The notes: a model not told the origin generated them from the letters alone. A DNA stretch of 64,000 nt from Flavobacterium sp. JAD_PAG50586_2 (GCA_023213215.1 CP096136.1:2666001-2730000), one strand, 5' to 3'; numbered from the stretch's first letter, positions 11,372 through 21,725 are shown. Numbers and translations: made by a program.

Positions 11372-11670
11372 GGCAAAAAACATAAAGAAAATCATGTTTA
11401 CAGGATTACTTCCTGGTCTTCGTTCAGTGGACATATTCCTGATTTAGCATCCATTAACAAGGTATTTTTTTAGGTTCTAAGATGCCGCGAACGAATGGCA
11501 ATTCCACTTTAATTAATGAATTGTCTTAAGCTGAATTTTGTGTTTATTAATAATCACTTTAAAGTTTAACTACATTAATTCACGTACTCTATTTTACCTT
11601 TTTTAAGGTATTTTATACTTAGTTATTTATTTGGATTTTTACAAAAAGCTATTACATATCACTAAATTCA
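11372..11670. promoter_or_regulatory. Intergenic region with fourth palindrome
   Basis: TACCTTTTTTAAGGTA (11595-11610) is the fourth TACCT-N6-AGGTA copy, about 65 bp before the propeller gene. No good -7 element and no ORF were seen in the rest of the gap. Confidence 0.45.
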
Positions 11671-11676
11671 ATGGTC

Positions 11677-14600
11677 ATGAAGTCACACCATTTTTTATCG
11701 CTATTATTTTATTTGTCTATTTATCAATCATTTGGACAAGATAAGCAGAAAGATTATTTTGCTAATTATAGAGGTTACGAGTATTCTTTGCGCCATGGAA
11801 TAGTATCAAAAATGAATCTTGTAAGCCCCTCTAAAAAGGATCCGATTTCAAGAGATCAAAGTTTATTGCAACGAAGAACCGACGTGCAATACGAATACAT
11901 TGATATTGTAAAATCATCAATGAACATTCCTTTATCACAATGCCAAGACGAGAATGGGAATACTTTCATTACAGGATCGAATGGAAATATATCCAATCAT
12001 TCGGGGGACATTACCACTGTGAAGATTGATCAAAATGGTACCATTGTTTGGACTGTCAGAATTCCTTCTTCAAATTTCACGGTTAATTCGGGTACTACAA
12101 TAGCTCTCGATGATGAGGGAAACATCATTGTAGCCGGATATATTTGGAATAATGACAACATGGATGTCATTTGTAGTAAAATAAGCAGTAGTGGAGCAAT
12201 TATTTGGCAAAACACGATCAATAATGAAAACAACTTTGAAATTCCTAATGCTGTTTTTGTAAGCGATACTAATGAAATCTTTATTACCGGTATTGCGCAT
12301 GCGAATGACAGCGTTACTTATTACACATTAAAATTAGATGCACAAGGGCAATTATTATGGGAGCAAACAGAAACGGGATTTCCTGAGTCTACTTGGAATG
12401 AACCAAAAGCGCTTACACAAGATAATGATGGAAATGTAATTATTTCAGGTTATGGATACGATCAAGGTGAAAAAAGTGCAATTGTTACCATTAAGTATAC
12501 GCCCGATGGGCAGTTATTGTGGAAAAGAGTAAAAGCATACACCGTATCTTTAGAAGACACCTCTATAGTTTCGACTGATGCTTTGCCTTACGATTTTACA
12601 ATGGATAGTCTAAACAACATCTACATTACGGGCATATTCAAAACTGAGTTTGCAAGCAGTACTACGACCTTTAAATACGATGCAAATGGTGTTGAAATAT
12701 GGAATTTAAACTATCAGGTTGATGAAGAAAACACTTATGCACATCGTGTACTATTACATCAAAATGTGTTATATGTAGGCGGAATCCACTATGGCAACTC
12801 ATTAGACGGGTATTTTTTAAGATCCCTTAATCTGGATGGTATAATAAACTGGACAACAACAACCGAAGACTTAATCTGGATTTCTAAATTCAATATGTTT
12901 GAACACAATAATGCTATAATTCTAAATAGCATTTCATACACCGACATTCAGGTTACAAACAATAAGATAAACACAACTGCATTTTCTACAGCAGGAAGTC
13001 AGATAAATAGTAGTAACTACGCAATGGACAATGAAACATTGGGAATGAATTTTGGTGATTTTTTTGATAGTTATATACACAACAACAATGCTGTTATTAC
13101 GGTTTCTTCCTATTATTCTTCTATTGGCAATGTTTACGAAACCCTAAAATTGGATATTAACAGTTCTGCAAGCACTTTTATCTGGAGTGCGAAACTTCAG
13201 GAAGATAATGCTACCAGTACCAATGTTCTTGAAACCGTAACCGATTCAAACAATAATGTTTATTCTTTAGTAAGCAATTTTTACGTTACAAATAATCAAA
13301 TAAATCAAAAAAGTTATTTGATAAAATACAATGATAGTGGAGAAGTGGTATGGAATAAATTACTTGATGATTCTCCATTTTTGGTAAGTTTAAGAATAGC
13401 AATTGATTCTAATGCCAACCTGATTACCCTTTTGGGTAAACCTTTAGATGATATAACTACAGAAGTAACCTTGAAAAAGATCGCGTCTGATGGTTCGGAT
13501 GTGTGGAATACCTCAGTACCACTTGAACTTAGTGGTAACCTTTTTGTGAAAGTCAACAATTCTGATGATATATATATTATAGCAACAGTTGTTGGAAATA
13601 ATAACTCAACTGCTGTCAGATCAGTAAAAATTTCAGAATCTGGAAGTGTTCTCTCTTCCAACAACTATCAGCCTGCTGATGAAGTTTATACTAAAAGTTT
13701 TGCAAATAAAGTAATCATTGATGAAAATGAGAATTTAATAATTGGTGGCGGATCTGGATTTTTCAATACTTCAACATTTCAAAACATCTATTCACCATCA
13801 CTACTAAAGGTTACTCCTAATGGTAATGTAGAATTTTACAACGTATATAATCTTCTTGAAGGTGAATCGTCCTATATTGTCGATATGGATACGAATAGCA
13901 ATGGTTATACCCTGGCTGTAGATAATTCTAATTTGATAACATTCAACAACAAGATAAAGCTTATGACTGTGAATCAGTTGGGTGGGATAATCTGGGAACA
14001 TACTTTTGAAGCATCGAATAGCAGTAATTATGTATACAAACTTTTAAAAGGAAATGAATCTACTGTTTATACCGTAGGTGCGAGGTTGGCCGATGAGCAA
14101 AATATCCAAGTAATTAAATGGGAATTGAATGAAAATGCGACAAGCTCGGTAATTTTAGCTAATTTTAATTACTATCAGGATTGCTTTATTGATGCCGAAA
14201 GTATTTATATTTTAAGTCAGAATCAGGAGTCATTGCATTTTCCACGAAGAGTATTACGTTGGATAGGTCCGTTTATTTCAGCACAAGTTACGAAGTTAAA
14301 TTACGATTTGGTTCAGACTGAAGTGATAAATATGATCGGTGAAAATTATTCTTTGTACGAACCCAAACAATTTATTCCGATGGCTAATGATAACTTATTA
14401 ATTTCAGGTAGAATGTTTGACGAACAGCTTTTCTTTGAAGGATTGTACTTTTTCAACGTACCATTTAGCCCAATCCTAAGTAACCCTGAAATCCCAGGAA
14501 ATCAAGATTTTATTACGCTTTCAAATTATCCAAACCCAGTTATAAATTCTCAAACTACAATTGGTTTTAATTTAGTGCAAGATGCTTCCATTTCAGTTAA

Positions 14601-14769
14601 TTTATATGACTTGAATGGAAAGTTAATAGAAAAATTGTTGAATGGTACTTACCCTCAAGGATCAAATGCTGTTGAAATAATACTACCCAATTTGATGGAC
14701 GGAGTATATGTATTGCAGCTTTCTAATGGAAAAAATAATTTGTATAGAAAAATAGTTGTTAGCAATTAA
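11677..14769 (+). CDS. T9SS type A protein with SBBP-type beta-propeller repeats
   Basis: The start could be 11671 or 11677; the latter gives the cleaner signal peptide (MKSHHFLSLLFYLSIYQSFG). Roughly the first 900 residues are repeated propeller blades of the SBBP kind, each with a G-N-x-x-I-T/V-G core followed by a W-x-x-x-I/V strand (for example near residues 95-130 and 145-180). The last 75 residues are a type A sorting domain: S-N-Y-P-N-P-V-I-N, then L-Y-D-L-N-G-K-L and Y-R-K-I-V-V-S-N. The frame is intact. Expected on the surface or secreted; ligand unknown. Confidence 0.88.
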   Translation: MKSHHFLSLLFYLSIYQSFGQDKQKDYFANYRGYEYSLRHGIVSKMNLVSPSKKDPISRDQSLLQRRTDVQYEYIDIVKSSMNIPLSQCQDENGNTFITGSNGNISNHSGDITTVKIDQNGTIVWTVRIPSSNFTVNSGTTIALDDEGNIIVAGYIWNNDNMDVICSKISSSGAIIWQNTINNENNFEIPNAVFVSDTNEIFITGIAHANDSVTYYTLKLDAQGQLLWEQTETGFPESTWNEPKALTQDNDGNVIISGYGYDQGEKSAIVTIKYTPDGQLLWKRVKAYTVSLEDTSIVSTDALPYDFTMDSLNNIYITGIFKTEFASSTTTFKYDANGVEIWNLNYQVDEENTYAHRVLLHQNVLYVGGIHYGNSLDGYFLRSLNLDGIINWTTTTEDLIWISKFNMFEHNNAIILNSISYTDIQVTNNKINTTAFSTAGSQINSSNYAMDNETLGMNFGDFFDSYIHNNNAVITVSSYYSSIGNVYETLKLDINSSASTFIWSAKLQEDNATSTNVLETVTDSNNNVYSLVSNFYVTNNQINQKSYLIKYNDSGEVVWNKLLDDSPFLVSLRIAIDSNANLITLLGKPLDDITTEVTLKKIASDGSDVWNTSVPLELSGNLFVKVNNSDDIYIIATVVGNNNSTAVRSVKISESGSVLSSNNYQPADEVYTKSFANKVIIDENENLIIGGGSGFFNTSTFQNIYSPSLLKVTPNGNVEFYNVYNLLEGESSYIVDMDTNSNGYTLAVDNSNLITFNNKIKLMTVNQLGGIIWEHTFEASNSSNYVYKLLKGNESTVYTVGARLADEQNIQVIKWELNENATSSVILANFNYYQDCFIDAESIYILSQNQESLHFPRRVLRWIGPFISAQVTKLNYDLVQTEVINMIGENYSLYEPKQFIPMANDNLLISGRMFDEQLFFEGLYFFNVPFSPILSNPEIPGNQDFITLSNYPNPVINSQTTIGFNLVQDASISVNLYDLNGKLIEKLLNGTYPQGSNAVEIILPNLMDGVYVLQLSNGKNNLYRKIVVSN

Positions 14770-14869
14770 CTTTTCTGTTTCAAACTTATTTTTACTCTTA
14801 ACTAATGCTATCGGGAACAAAAAGATAAAAATATTATAAATTAAAAATTAATCATTTAAATCAACAATT

Positions 14870-15073
14870 ATGAGAAAATTAAAATTATTTTGTTCGACTT
14901 TATTACTGGGTACAATGCTGCTTAATGCAGTACCCGCAGCAGCCGACCCTCCTCCAAATGGTGTATATGCCTTTACTGATCCTGCTACCGGAGATCGAAT
15001 GGTTTGGAATTCACAAACTAACATGTATGAAAAACGTACAATCTTTCATTTTCCACTTCCGGAACAGAAGTAA
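14870..15073 (+). CDS. Small secreted protein, possibly shortened
   Basis: It starts with MRKLKLFCSTLLLGTMLLNAVPAAA, a strong Sec signal peptide, followed by D-P-P-P-N-G-V-Y-A-F-T-D-P-A-T-G-D-R-M-V-W. The mature part is only about 40 residues. Given the many frameshifts in this window the real C-terminus may lie in another frame: one alternative frame stays open to about 15138. No family recognised. Confidence 0.55.
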   Translation: MRKLKLFCSTLLLGTMLLNAVPAAADPPPNGVYAFTDPATGDRMVWNSQTNMYEKRTIFHFPLPEQK

Positions 15074-15287
15074 TAATTTGAATGTAGAGGAGAATTCTAT
15101 GATTCAGATTATTACAAATATCAATGTTTGGATGGGTTGATTTAAATAAGTTAACCCTCATAACGTTTTATTCTTATTGATAGCGCGGCTTCGCAACAGT
15201 GCTCTGGCTTAATAATAAAAAAGGCCCATAAAAACAATGAAGCAAGTTTGTTATTTTCATGAAGCATTTTTATTCATTTGGGTGCCC

Positions 15288-16344
15288 TTATTGAATTTTT
15301 AATATCGACTTTTCCTTACGACTTTTAATATTACCGATCAACACTCCATAAGGTTTTAAAGATTCCGTATGATCACATATAATCTTAAGAATGGCAGTGA
15401 GGGGAATCGCAAGTATAAGACCCGGAATTCCCCAAAGCAATTCACCAATGACCAGGAAGATTATGGTAAAAAGAGGATTTATTTTTACCTGCGGCCCAAG
15501 TACCAACGGTTCAAAAATCCAAGTTTGGATCAGCTGGACAATGCCATAAATAATTATAATGCTTACAATCAATTCAGAATTTGCGCCATTGGCAGAAGCC
15601 ACTAAAACTGTCAATAGAGTCCCGGTAATATTGCCGATATAGGGTACAATTTCAAATAGTCCGCAAAGTATCGCAAAAAACAAGGCATTCTCCAAATTTA
15701 TAAGACTGAAACCAATTCCATACATAATCCACAACAATACAATCATTTTTGATAGTCCAAGTAAATACTGCTGTGAAACTTTTGCAGTGCTGATAATCAC
15801 CTGCTCCATTTCAGGGCGCTGTAATTTTGGTGTAATTTTCAGCAAAAATTTCTTTATATGGGATCTGTACAATAATAAAAAAAGAAGTAAGCCTGCACCA
15901 AAATAAATGTGGTTACCAATGTGCTCGCAGAACCAAATAATATATGTATGGTATTGTCGTAAAAAGGTTTTTCGTTTTTAAGCAATTTAAACTGATCTTC
16001 TATGGTAATATTCAAATGAAGAAATATAAATTCCTGTATGCTATCAAGTGTTTCGATCGCTTTTTGCTTAATTGAAGTGAGATTTTTTAAAAGTGCCGAA
16101 ACCTCAAGTCCAAGTAGTGACAAAAAAATAAAAAGGATGCTTAGCAATAATAACAAACAGACCAGAACTGCAATTGTTCTTGGTAATTTTTTTTCTCCAT
16201 CCATTTGCAAAAAGGTAAAAATAGGGTAGCCAAAATACCGCCAATACACAATGGAATCAGGAATTTTTTAGCAAAATATAATGCTGTGAAAATTAAGAAT
16301 AATAGGAGCAATTTTTTAATTACTGATGATAGTGATACTGTCAT
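15288..16344 (-). CDS. AI-2E family transporter (two frameshifts)
   Basis: The pieces join into a 352-aa AI-2E/PerM family membrane protein. The N-terminus has two membrane helices and F-A-K-K-F-L-I-P-L; the C-terminal half has the family pattern F-E-I-V-P-Y-I-G-N, then I-I-Y-G-I-V-Q-L-I-Q and a run ending G-I-P-G-L-I-L-A-I-P-L-T-A. Breaks occur at a T8 run (16187-16194) and an A7 run (15877-15883); one extra base in each rejoins E-K-K-K-L-P-R-T and F-F-F-L-L-L-Y-R-S. The start overlaps the pfkB stop by 4 bp, so the two are co-transcribed. Family members export small molecules; no substrate is implied. Confidence 0.85.
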
Positions 16345-17267
16345 GGTGCCAGGAGTTTAAGTAACATTTCAACATCTTTCATTTTGCATAGCTCAGAACC
16401 TGGATTCATAGTGGCTGCTGTTCCGCATGCTACTCCATATTGCAGTGATTTTTCCAGGCTTTCTCCATTGGACAATGCAAATACAAGCCCCGCAACCATG
16501 CTGTCACCAGCGCCAATTGTACTTTTTACTTCTACTTTTGGAGCATTTGCCTTATATGTTTTTTCTTTTGTAACCAATATAGCTCCGTTTATGCCAAGTG
16601 AAGTTACGACTATCTCACATTTGCCTCTGTTAATTAGTTCTCTAGCGGCAACTTCAACTTCTTCTATTTTGATAGTGTCTTTATTTAATAAAATACCAAG
16701 TTCCTCAAGATTTGGTTTTAGTAGATAGACATGTTCCTTCGCGACTTCTTTTAATGCATCGCCTGAAGTATCCACAATGAGTTTTGCCTGAGATTTTTGT
16801 GCAATTTTCAATAATTGTGCGTAAACATTCAACGGAACTCCGATAGGTAAGCTTCCGCTGGCTACAATATAATCTACGTTTTTTTGATTTTCGATAACTT
16901 TCAGGCAAGCCATCCACTCATCTTCAAATAATTCATTTGCAGGCATTCCAAAGCGATACTGCTTATTGGATGCTTTGTCAAGAATTGCAAAATTTTCCCT
17001 GGTTTCATTTTTGGACAGGATTGCATCAAAAGGTATTTTCTCAATTTGTAAAAGCTTATTCAAATGAGTGCCCGTACATCCTCCGGAAGGAAAAACTGCC
17101 ATAACGTTTCCTCCCAGCGTATTTAATACCCGCGCCACATTAATTCCGCCACCTCCGGGTTCAGATTTAGCTTGAATACAGTGCATTTTCTTTTCAGCAA
17201 CTAATTCCGCTACACGAGCGCTTTTATCTACACATGGACTGAATGTGATTGTGATTATTTTAGGCAT
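16341..17267 (-). CDS. pfkB: 6-phosphofructokinase 2 (PfkB family)
   Basis: The 308-aa ribokinase-fold sugar kinase closely follows the E. coli Pfk-2 plan: S-P-C-V-D near the N-terminus, the sugar-binding G-G-G-G-I-N-V-A-R motif (residues 38-46), S-G-S-L-P-I-G-V, K-P-N-x-x-E-L and the catalytic anion hole G-A-G-D-S-M-V (around 249-255). The predicted reaction is ATP-dependent phosphorylation of fructose 6-phosphate; 1-phosphofructokinase or tagatose-6-phosphate kinase activity is the main alternative. It is first in an operon with the AI-2E gene. Its promoter faces that of the SLC13 carrier and carries the island's box arrangement, which suggests induction when glycolytic flux matters, for example at low oxygen. 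Confidence 0.85.
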   Translation of the reverse strand: MPKIITITFSPCVDKSARVAELVAEKKMHCIQAKSEPGGGGINVARVLNTLGGNVMAVFPSGGCTGTHLNKLLQIEKIPFDAILSKNETRENFAILDKASNKQYRFGMPANELFEDEWMACLKVIENQKNVDYIVASGSLPIGVPLNVYAQLLKIAQKSQAKLIVDTSGDALKEVAKEHVYLLKPNLEELGILLNKDTIKIEEVEVAARELINRGKCEIVVTSLGINGAILVTKEKTYKANAPKVEVKSTIGAGDSMVAGLVFALSNGESLEKSLQYGVACGTAATMNPGSELCKMKDVEMLLKLLAP

Positions 17268-17290
17268 ATGGGGGTTTATAGTTTATTATA

Positions 17291-17386
17291 CAAAGTTTGA
17301 ATAAATAGGATTCGATTTAAATGAGCAAACGCAAAGGTATAAATGATTTACATCACTATCTGCCAGGTTTTACAATTATATCTTTA
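17291..17386. promoter_or_regulatory. Divergent promoters with FNR-like boxes (pfkB and SLC13)
   Basis: Plus strand: box TGATTTACATCA (17344-17355) and -7-like TATCTTTA (17379-17386), box centre 36.5 bp from the element's last base. Minus strand: AAACTTTG (17291-17298) lies 36.5 bp from the centre of a weak box TGAGCAAACGCA (17322-17333), and the perfect box sits 58.5 bp away. The geometry equals that of the other island promoters. The minus-strand pair is the least certain. Confidence 0.6.
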
Positions 17387-17422
17387 CCATTATCAGATGG
17401 TTACATTAATTAATCTATTGCT

Positions 17423-18883
17423 GTGCGGACTTACTATAAAATACATAAAAAAGAAATCGGCTTATACTGTGGGATACTGCTTGCTTTAATTTGTTTTATA
17501 ATGAATCCTTTTGCATTATCCTATCGGGCCAATCAGGTGCTCTCTATCGCAATCCTAATGATTATTTGGTGGGTTTTCGAGGCTGTCCCAATGCCTGTCG
17601 TAGCTCTAATCCCCATTATACTATTTCCTTCCTTTGGAATTGCTCCCATAGAAAAAGTTGTTAAAAATTATGCTGACCCGGTAGTCTTCCTGTTTATGGG
17701 AGGTTTTATAATGGCTCTTGCGATTGAAAAGTGGGATTTGCATAAACGGATGGCATTGGGAATTATCCGGATTACAGGCACCAATGGTAACCGGATTATA
17801 CTAGGGTTTATCTTTGCCACTGGCTTTCTGAGTTTATGGCTAAGCAATACAGCCACAACCATGATGATGTTCCCGATTGCGATATCGGTAATCCATATTA
17901 TTAAAATCCATAATAAAAATGAGAAAAGCGTCAATAATTTCTCATTGGTACTGATGCTTTCGATTGCCTATGCCTCAAATTTTGCCGTGGGTACAATAAT
18001 TGCGACACCTCCAAATGTAGCATATGTTGGTTACATTAAAAACAGGTTTAATTACACTATTGGGTTTGTAGACTGGTTAGTGTTATTTTTACCACTGACT
18101 TTACTTTTGTTATTTATGCTTTATTGGGTGCTTGTAAAAATAATGTATCCTAATTCTATAAAGCATAGCAATGAAGCAGCCGAGGCCATTAAGGAAGCGC
18201 AGGCGGAGTTAGGATCAATGAATATAGCGGAAAAAAGAGTTTTGTTTATATTTACCCTGATCGTTATTTTATGGATAGCAAAAGACTTCCTCAATGAACT
18301 GCAACATTATCTTTTATTGGATGATACTATTATTTCAATGTCAGGCGCTCTTTTATTGTTTTTGATTCCTTCAGGCGGAAAGACAGAGAAGAAGGGCCAA
18401 CTGATGTCCTGGCTGGATACAAAGAAAATGGCGTGGGATGTGCTCTTACTTTTTGGAGGCGGAATAGCACTGGCCGGAGCCCTGGAAACTTCGAATTTGA
18501 TACAGGAGTTAGGTTCGGGTTTGGCTGGTATTACAACTAGCAATACCTTTTTGCTCATTTTAATTGTAACCACTATTGCAGTATTCTTAAGCGAACTTAT
18601 CAGCAACCTTGCTTTAGTGATTATTCTTTCCCCAATATTGACTTCATTGGCCATTTTACTTCACATTAACCCTTTACTACTTGGTGTCCCAATGACATTG
18701 GGTGCGAGCTGTGCCTCAATGTTTCCTATGGGAACACCTTCCAATGCAATAGTATTTGCCAAAGGGCACATCAGTATTCAGGACATGATGAGGACAGGAT
18801 TTGTGCTAAACATAATCTGCATCATACTTATTACTTTTTTCTGCTGGCTTTTTCTTCCTATGATGTTGAAGATGAATTTATAG
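17423..18883 (+). CDS. SLC13/DASS family anion:Na+ symporter
   Basis: The 486-aa protein has 11-12 hydrophobic segments and the family signatures W-W-V-F-E-A-V-P-M-P, the first S-N-T-A-T-T motif (residues near 137) and the paired hairpin region ending F-P-M-G-T-P-S-N-A. These identify the divalent anion/Na+ symporter family, which carries dicarboxylates, citrate or sulfate. GTG at 17423 is the only in-frame start that keeps the N-terminus; an upstream ATG at 17397 is in another frame. Its 3' end overlaps the convergent membrane-protein gene by 26 bp. The promoter carries an FNR-like box at about -41. Confidence 0.88.
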   Translation: MRTYYKIHKKEIGLYCGILLALICFIMNPFALSYRANQVLSIAILMIIWWVFEAVPMPVVALIPIILFPSFGIAPIEKVVKNYADPVVFLFMGGFIMALAIEKWDLHKRMALGIIRITGTNGNRIILGFIFATGFLSLWLSNTATTMMMFPIAISVIHIIKIHNKNEKSVNNFSLVLMLSIAYASNFAVGTIIATPPNVAYVGYIKNRFNYTIGFVDWLVLFLPLTLLLLFMLYWVLVKIMYPNSIKHSNEAAEAIKEAQAELGSMNIAEKRVLFIFTLIVILWIAKDFLNELQHYLLLDDTIISMSGALLLFLIPSGGKTEKKGQLMSWLDTKKMAWDVLLLFGGGIALAGALETSNLIQELGSGLAGITTSNTFLLILIVTTIAVFLSELISNLALVIILSPILTSLAILLHINPLLLGVPMTLGASCASMFPMGTPSNAIVFAKGHISIQDMMRTGFVLNIICIILITFFCWLFLPMMLKMNL

Positions 18884-19940
18884 AAGAAAACTTGCCTTTA
18901 AGTGCATATGAAAATATAATTAGCCACAATAGAAAGGCCCCAATATTGATTCGCTCCCAAATTCCAATGTAAGGAGTAGGTTGATTTGTTTGAATTCCTG
19001 ATGAATCGATAAACGTCAAAACACCGAAGATGATAAATATAACCCAGGTCATAACCGTATACAGCCGAAAATGCTTTCCCAGGCCCGCTGCCGCAAATCC
19101 CATTAAAGCGAGACTCAACAGCAACGTTATTACAGCCCAAACAATATGCAGGCTATCCGTAAGGGTACCATCTCCCGCTGCAATTACCTGTCTTTGGTGC
19201 ATAGGCGGCCAATAAAGATTTATGATCCCGTAAATAATCAATAGCTTTCCGGCTATGAGGAGCGCCCGGTTTTTGTATGCTACATACAATACGCCCCAAC
19301 CAAAACTAATCAATAGTAGTGGATACAGTAGGATAAGCAAGACCCACATTATTCTTGTTGGAGCTTCCAATGCAGACAATTCGCTTATTGTAAAAGCAGG
19401 CGTTTGATATCCTTTATAAAATGTTGGTACAAGGATAGTTATAGTGACATACCAAAAGGCCGCGAGAATTCCACAGTTTAATAAAATCCTTGCTATAAAG
19501 TTTGCGTTCAGACTGGACATAAGTAAGGGGATAAATACTGCGATTCCTATCAAAACCGGTAATCCCCACATGCCATGAAGCCAATGCAGTTCCTGCAATA
19601 TTGAAATTTCAACTGCAAACCAGATTATCAATCCGCTTAAAGCTATCAAAGTTATAAGCCAATCAAAATAAAATCGGTACCGAACTGAAATAAATGCCAA
19701 ACTATTTAATATTCCTAGAATAAAGAGAATTATACCCGGAATTAGGAAGTCTGAAAAGTATCCGTGCAATATTTTTACAGGCATATCCATGTATCTCCCA
19801 TCTGGTGAAAGAATTAGTAAAATCCCACCAAGTAAACACCCAATAGACTCGTAACCAAGTATGATTAGCAATAATATCCGTTGCCCTAAGTTGAGAATGT
19901 TTTTATTTCCTGTGCCTTTCAATGCTTTTCCCGATTTCAT
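18858..19940 (-). CDS. Polytopic membrane protein with DUF998-like part
   Basis: The 360-aa protein has about ten hydrophobic segments and few conserved polar residues. The C-terminal half (T-D-S-L-H-I-V-W-A, then G-I-W-E-R-I-N-I-G-A-F) resembles DUF998-type membrane proteins. It lies 23 bp after the lipoprotein gene at 20431 and is probably its operon partner. No transport or enzyme motif is visible, so no function is assigned. Confidence 0.65.
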   Translation of the reverse strand: MKSGKALKGTGNKNILNLGQRILLLIILGYESIGCLLGGILLILSPDGRYMDMPVKILHGYFSDFLIPGIILFILGILNSLAFISVRYRFYFDWLITLIALSGLIIWFAVEISILQELHWLHGMWGLPVLIGIAVFIPLLMSSLNANFIARILLNCGILAAFWYVTITILVPTFYKGYQTPAFTISELSALEAPTRIMWVLLILLYPLLLISFGWGVLYVAYKNRALLIAGKLLIIYGIINLYWPPMHQRQVIAAGDGTLTDSLHIVWAVITLLLSLALMGFAAAGLGKHFRLYTVMTWVIFIIFGVLTFIDSSGIQTNQPTPYIGIWERINIGAFLLWLIIFSYALKGKFSSINSSSTS

Positions 19941-19963
19941 AACTTTCTATTACCTTGACAAGA

Positions 19964-20431
19964 TTAATCCGCCCCTATTTCATCTAAAGTATCCTCGATA
20001 TTGGCATTCAAATCAAGGACATCACTAAAGAATTTGTTTTTAAAGGCTCGATATTTAATTTCGCTTTGCGGATTATATTTAATAATGTCCTTTTCAAAAG
20101 CTGCGTTTTCGTGGGCTAAGCGACTTTTAAGTTCAAGGTATTCATTATTGCTTTGCACATAAATTAAAAATAATGAATCCTTCTCATCCACATTTAGCGT
20201 TTTTGCGTGTAAAGCCGACAGCGATTTTAAATTGGTGGCAGTGATGGCCAATAGTTTTTCTGAAGTATGGTTAAACTTCTTCCAATCTGTGGCAGCTTTC
20301 GAAGCTGTTTTTACTTCGTCAATAGTTTCCTGATCCGATTCATTTGCTGGCTCGTCTTTTTCTTTGGCACAGGTAATGGCTAAAATCAAAAGGATGAACA
20401 TGAAGGAAGTGTTTTTGGAAATCGGCATCAT
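19964..20431 (-). CDS. Lipoprotein of unknown function
   Basis: The 155-aa protein has a signal peptide ending L-A-I-T-C (lipobox), then an acidic, helical mature region. It is divergent from the UspA gene and shares with it the twin-box intergenic region at 20455-20550, so it is probably part of the same stress regulon. Start could be 20431 or the second Met at 20428. Confidence 0.7.
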   Translation of the reverse strand: MMPISKNTSFMFILLILAITCAKEKDEPANESDQETIDEVKTASKAATDWKKFNHTSEKLLAITATNLKSLSALHAKTLNVDEKDSLFLIYVQSNNEYLELKSRLAHENAAFEKDIIKYNPQSEIKYRAFKNKFFSDVLDLNANIEDTLDEIGAD

Positions 20432-20454
20432 AATAAATTAAATAATAATTTAGT

Positions 20455-20550
20455 CAAAAGTGACAAATTCTATTGAAGTTTTAACTGATGATTATCATCT
20501 GATTCCTTGATATACATCACGCTTTTATTCAGTTGATTAGGATAGTTTTG
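20455..20550. promoter_or_regulatory. Divergent promoters with twin FNR-like boxes (lipoprotein and UspA)
   Basis: Boxes TGATGATTATCA (20486-20497) and TGATATACATCA (20508-20519) are 22 bp apart. The plus-strand element TAGTTTTG (20543-20550) is 36.5 bp from the second box centre. The minus-strand element CACTTTTG (20455-20462) is 36.5 bp from the first box centre. Each promoter thus has a proximal box near -41 and the other box near -63. The arrangement is symmetrical. Confidence 0.75.
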
Positions 20551-20571
20551 AATAATGCTAATTATTATACA

Positions 20572-21411
20572 ATGAAAAAATCCTCTTTCCAATCGACTTT
20601 TCAAAAGCATCATTAAATGCGTTCAGTTACGCTTTACATTTTGCCAAAAAATGGACGCTGAAATTTTAACCCTGCATATTTATGACGTCTCGTCTTTTCC
20701 GCCTTACGTTGATTATCATGATTATATTATGGAGCATTATCAGGTAACAGAATTGGAACAATTTGAAAATTACAGGGATGAGGTCCCGAAATTGAGGACT
20801 ATCGCGGAAAAAGAACAGCTTCACCACGTGATTGTAAAACATATTTTGAAACAAGGGGATACCGAAGCGACTATAGTAAAAGTAGCGGCTGCAGAGAAAG
20901 TGGATTATATCATAATGGGAACAACAGGAGCTAGTGGATTGAAAGAAATTTTTTAGGATCTCTAACCCAGAAAATAATGAATAACTGCAAGTTTCCGGTA
21001 ATTGCCATACCACAGGATTGCCGTTATATTCCAATTAACAAAATACTTTTCCTGACGGATTATAGCTTATCCCAGCTCCACAATCTTAGAAAGGTTCATA
21101 ATCTGGCACTTTTGTTTGGAGCGGAAATAGATGTTTTGCAGGTAAGTACTGTTGATAGTGGCCAGGACAAGATCTTTGGCAGGGAATGGAGGAAATTTAG
21201 GGCCAAAAGCGATGTGCATTTTTATTTCCTCACAAGCAATGATATAGAAGGGACAATCACTGATTTTATTGAGCTGCAGAAATCAAATTTGGTAGTCATT
21301 ACTACGCATCACTATAACTTTTTCAAAAGCCTGTTTCAATATAGTTTATCCAAAAATCTTGCTTTCCATTCAAAAATCCCTGTCTTATCAATTAGCGCAG
21401 AAAGGGATTAG
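20572..21411 (+). CDS. Universal stress protein, two tandem UspA domains (three frameshifts)
   Basis: The rebuilt 280-aa protein begins M-K-K-I-L-F-P-I-D-F-S-K-A-S and has two UspA-type domains. The first ends with I-I-M-G-T-T-G-A-S-G-L-K-E, the ATP-binding G-x2-G-x9-G(S/T) region. Single-base deletions at A6 (20575-20580), A6 (20646-20651) and T6 (20949-20954) break it; adding one base to each rejoins K-K-I-L, A-K-K-M-D-A-E and K-E-I-F-L-G-S-L. The start codon lies about 17 nt after the predicted transcription start. It is a cytoplasmic stress-survival protein, probably nucleotide-binding. Confidence 0.85.
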
Positions 21412-21413
21412 TT

Positions 21414-21688
21414 TTATCTGCAGGACATATAATATTTTTCGCGAAGGTGGCTAAATCTAATTAATATCGTGTAATATGAAAATAAATAAGGAATGGCATA
21501 AAGCAAATCCAATGCCCAAAAAAGCCACAATTGAGGAACGGTTTGCATGGCATGTTGAACATACCAAAAATTGTAGTTGCCGTAAAATGCCCACGAAACT
21601 AAATGAGTTAATGCAATAAAAGGCCGCAATTAACCACTTACGGTTAAAGCCTAACGGTGATAAGATGGATTAACAGAGTAAAGACTAA
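21414..21688 (-). pseudogene. Small membrane protein, broken 5' end
   Basis: The sequence encodes two membrane segments (around W-L-I-A-A-F-I-A-L and P-Q-L-W-L-F-W-A-L-D). Upstream coding-like sequence (P-L-G-F-N-R-K-W) is in another frame and no convincing start codon is visible before the terminator at 21691. It is either frameshifted or a gene fragment. Convergent with the UspA gene. Confidence 0.4.
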
Positions 21689-21690
21689 TC

Positions 21691-21725
21691 AAAAAAAAAT
21701 CCCGGGATTTACCGGGATTTTTTTT
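21691..21725. terminator. Bidirectional terminator after hsp20
   Basis: AATCCCGG and CCGGGATT pair around a short loop, flanked by nine A on the left and nine T on the right, so it can end transcripts from both sides. It lies just after the hsp20 stop codon on the minus strand. Confidence 0.85.
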
